Source of the DNA: Favolaschia claudopus
Lineage: Eukaryota > Basidiomycota > Agaricomycetes > Agaricales > Mycenaceae
Length of the DNA stretch: 64,000 nt
Direction: 5' to 3'
Assembly: GCA_037176885.1 (NCBI GenBank)
Contig: JAWWNJ010000078.1
Location: 62,001-126,000, forward strand
Shown: piece by piece, positions 63,307 through 64,000 of the stretch
Position numbering within the stretch: position 1 is the stretch's first letter
How the letters are laid out: the number at the start of each line of letters is the position of its first letter
The notes under the pieces: generated by a model
Told to the model about the DNA's origin: nothing
What the model saw: the letters and a program-made list of their open reading frames with translations, nothing else
Databases searched by the model: none
Made by a program: the position numbers and the translations under genes

Positions 63307-63998
63307 TCAACCCCACAATGGCGTGTCAATGTATAGTTTGGAGCAGTCAGAAGTCCAACGGCCCAGGCGCTGAATGTCAAGGTCTGAGAGACCGATGAGT
63401 CGAGCCCTAGTGGCAGCGCCACGGCGGAAACTATGGCCCGAATATCCTGGCGATGAAATCCCGACATGAGTGAGACAGGCCTTCAAACAGTCGATGAAAA
63501 GCTTCCGCGAGAAAGCTCCATAGCCTGTACCATCGCGAGTACGCCGGCCCACAAACAGCGGGTCGTCGGGCTTGCCCGGCTTATTAAGGTGGGCGCGGAG
63601 GAGGGTGTAGGCACAGGTGGGCAAGCCAGTTTTTGCGATGGTGATGCGCACCCCAGCGCGGAAGGGGTCGGTTTTTGAGGCCGGGAGGTCAACGGTGAGG
63701 TACTCGTCGTTTTGAATGATGATGTCGCGGCGCTTGAGGTTGAAAGCGCCATCGAAAGAGTCGAAGGTGATCTCGCCACAGCGAAGAAAACCTGCGAAGG
63801 CCAGGGCGTAGGCAACTCGGAGAGTCTCGGCTAGCTCGCGAGAAACACCCCGCGGAAGGGAGATAGGGTTGGAGAGGGAGGCAATAATCTGGGCTAGGAC
63901 GGGCTGCGTAATAGGAAGTCGCTCCTTACGTTCTGCATCCCCGTACACCCGGCGTATACATACCACGAATCACACGCTCGAGAACGCGTGATTCAAAG
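63307..63998 (-). pseudogene. Tyrosine recombinase of DIRS/Crypton type, 5' part outside the window
   Basis: The frame 63966-63307 contains every catalytic block: the first Arg in FAGFLRCGEITF, Lys in LPASKTDPFRAG, HSFRR in GYSGHSFRRGAATRARLIGL (H-x-x-R) and the Trp/Tyr block GRWTSDCSKLYIDTPLWG, with a stop at 63307. ERLPITQPVLAQIIASL marks the domain start. Upstream, FESRVLERVIRG (63998-63963) is in another frame, so there is a 1-nt shift at about 63962, or a splice. The enzyme would cut and rejoin DNA to insert a circular intermediate. DIRS-type is favoured over Crypton by resemblance, not proven. Confidence 0.82.
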
Positions 63999-64000
63999 GG

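Noticed and set aside
1..64000. Helitron or LINE elements
   Set aside because: No Rep/helicase motifs, no 5'-TC..CTRR-3' hairpin pair and no LINE endonuclease or RT motifs were recognised in any frame.

Overview
This window reads as a gene-poor, transposon-dense stretch of a basidiomycete genome, most likely a mushroom-forming agaricomycete. The evidence is the type of retroelement pol genes, the introns of about 46-64 bp with GT..AG borders inside transposon genes, and several open reading frames that resemble agaricomycete-restricted families. No housekeeping gene, rRNA or canonical tRNA gene was recognised. Almost everything that can be named is a mobile element, often nested in another.

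Layout. 0-5 kb: one arm of a duplicated segment (its inverted partner lies at 42.8-45.95 kb), then a TIR element whose right TIR is split by a second TIR element. 6.6-9.8 kb: a decayed Ty1/copia pol with its 3' LTR (minus strand). 9.87-10.55 kb: a hAT-like miniature element with a perfect 8-bp target duplication. 13.5 kb: a mariner-type MITE. 14-15.2 kb: a transposon-related pseudogene. 18.7-23.9 kb: a decayed Ty3/gypsy pol (minus) carrying a very young gag-only copia-type LTR element. 24.5-36 kb: a few unassigned genes and several MITE-like elements. 36-40.4 kb: an integrase-core gene split by a young gag-only Ty3-type LTR element. 42.8-46 kb: a DIRS-like RT/RNase H element sitting in a segment whose empty site is at the window start. 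47.7-48.1 kb: a 373-bp TRIM whose LTR holds a tRNA-like module. 48.7-52.9 kb: a 4.1-kb Tc1/mariner element carrying both a transposase and a second spliced gene. 54.7-56.2 kb: a decayed gene of unknown role. 56.5-61.2 kb: a decayed Ty3/gypsy element with a 693-bp 5' LTR. 62.1-62.8 kb: nested MITEs. 63.3-64 kb: a tyrosine recombinase running off the right edge.

How the parts relate. The 13.5-kb MITE is an internal-deletion derivative of the 48.7-52.9 kb mariner element. The TRIM shares its LTR tip and polypurine tract with the gag-only Ty3-type element at 36.8-40.2 kb. The DIRS-like RT element lacks a recombinase, while a recombinase of the right family sits alone at the right edge. Two unrelated LTR elements have kept gag, lost pol and have identical LTRs, so they look like recent insertions that depended on enzymes supplied in trans. 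The two most unusual items are the TRIM, whose primer-binding site matches the acceptor end of the tRNA-like module in its own LTR, and the two-gene mariner element.
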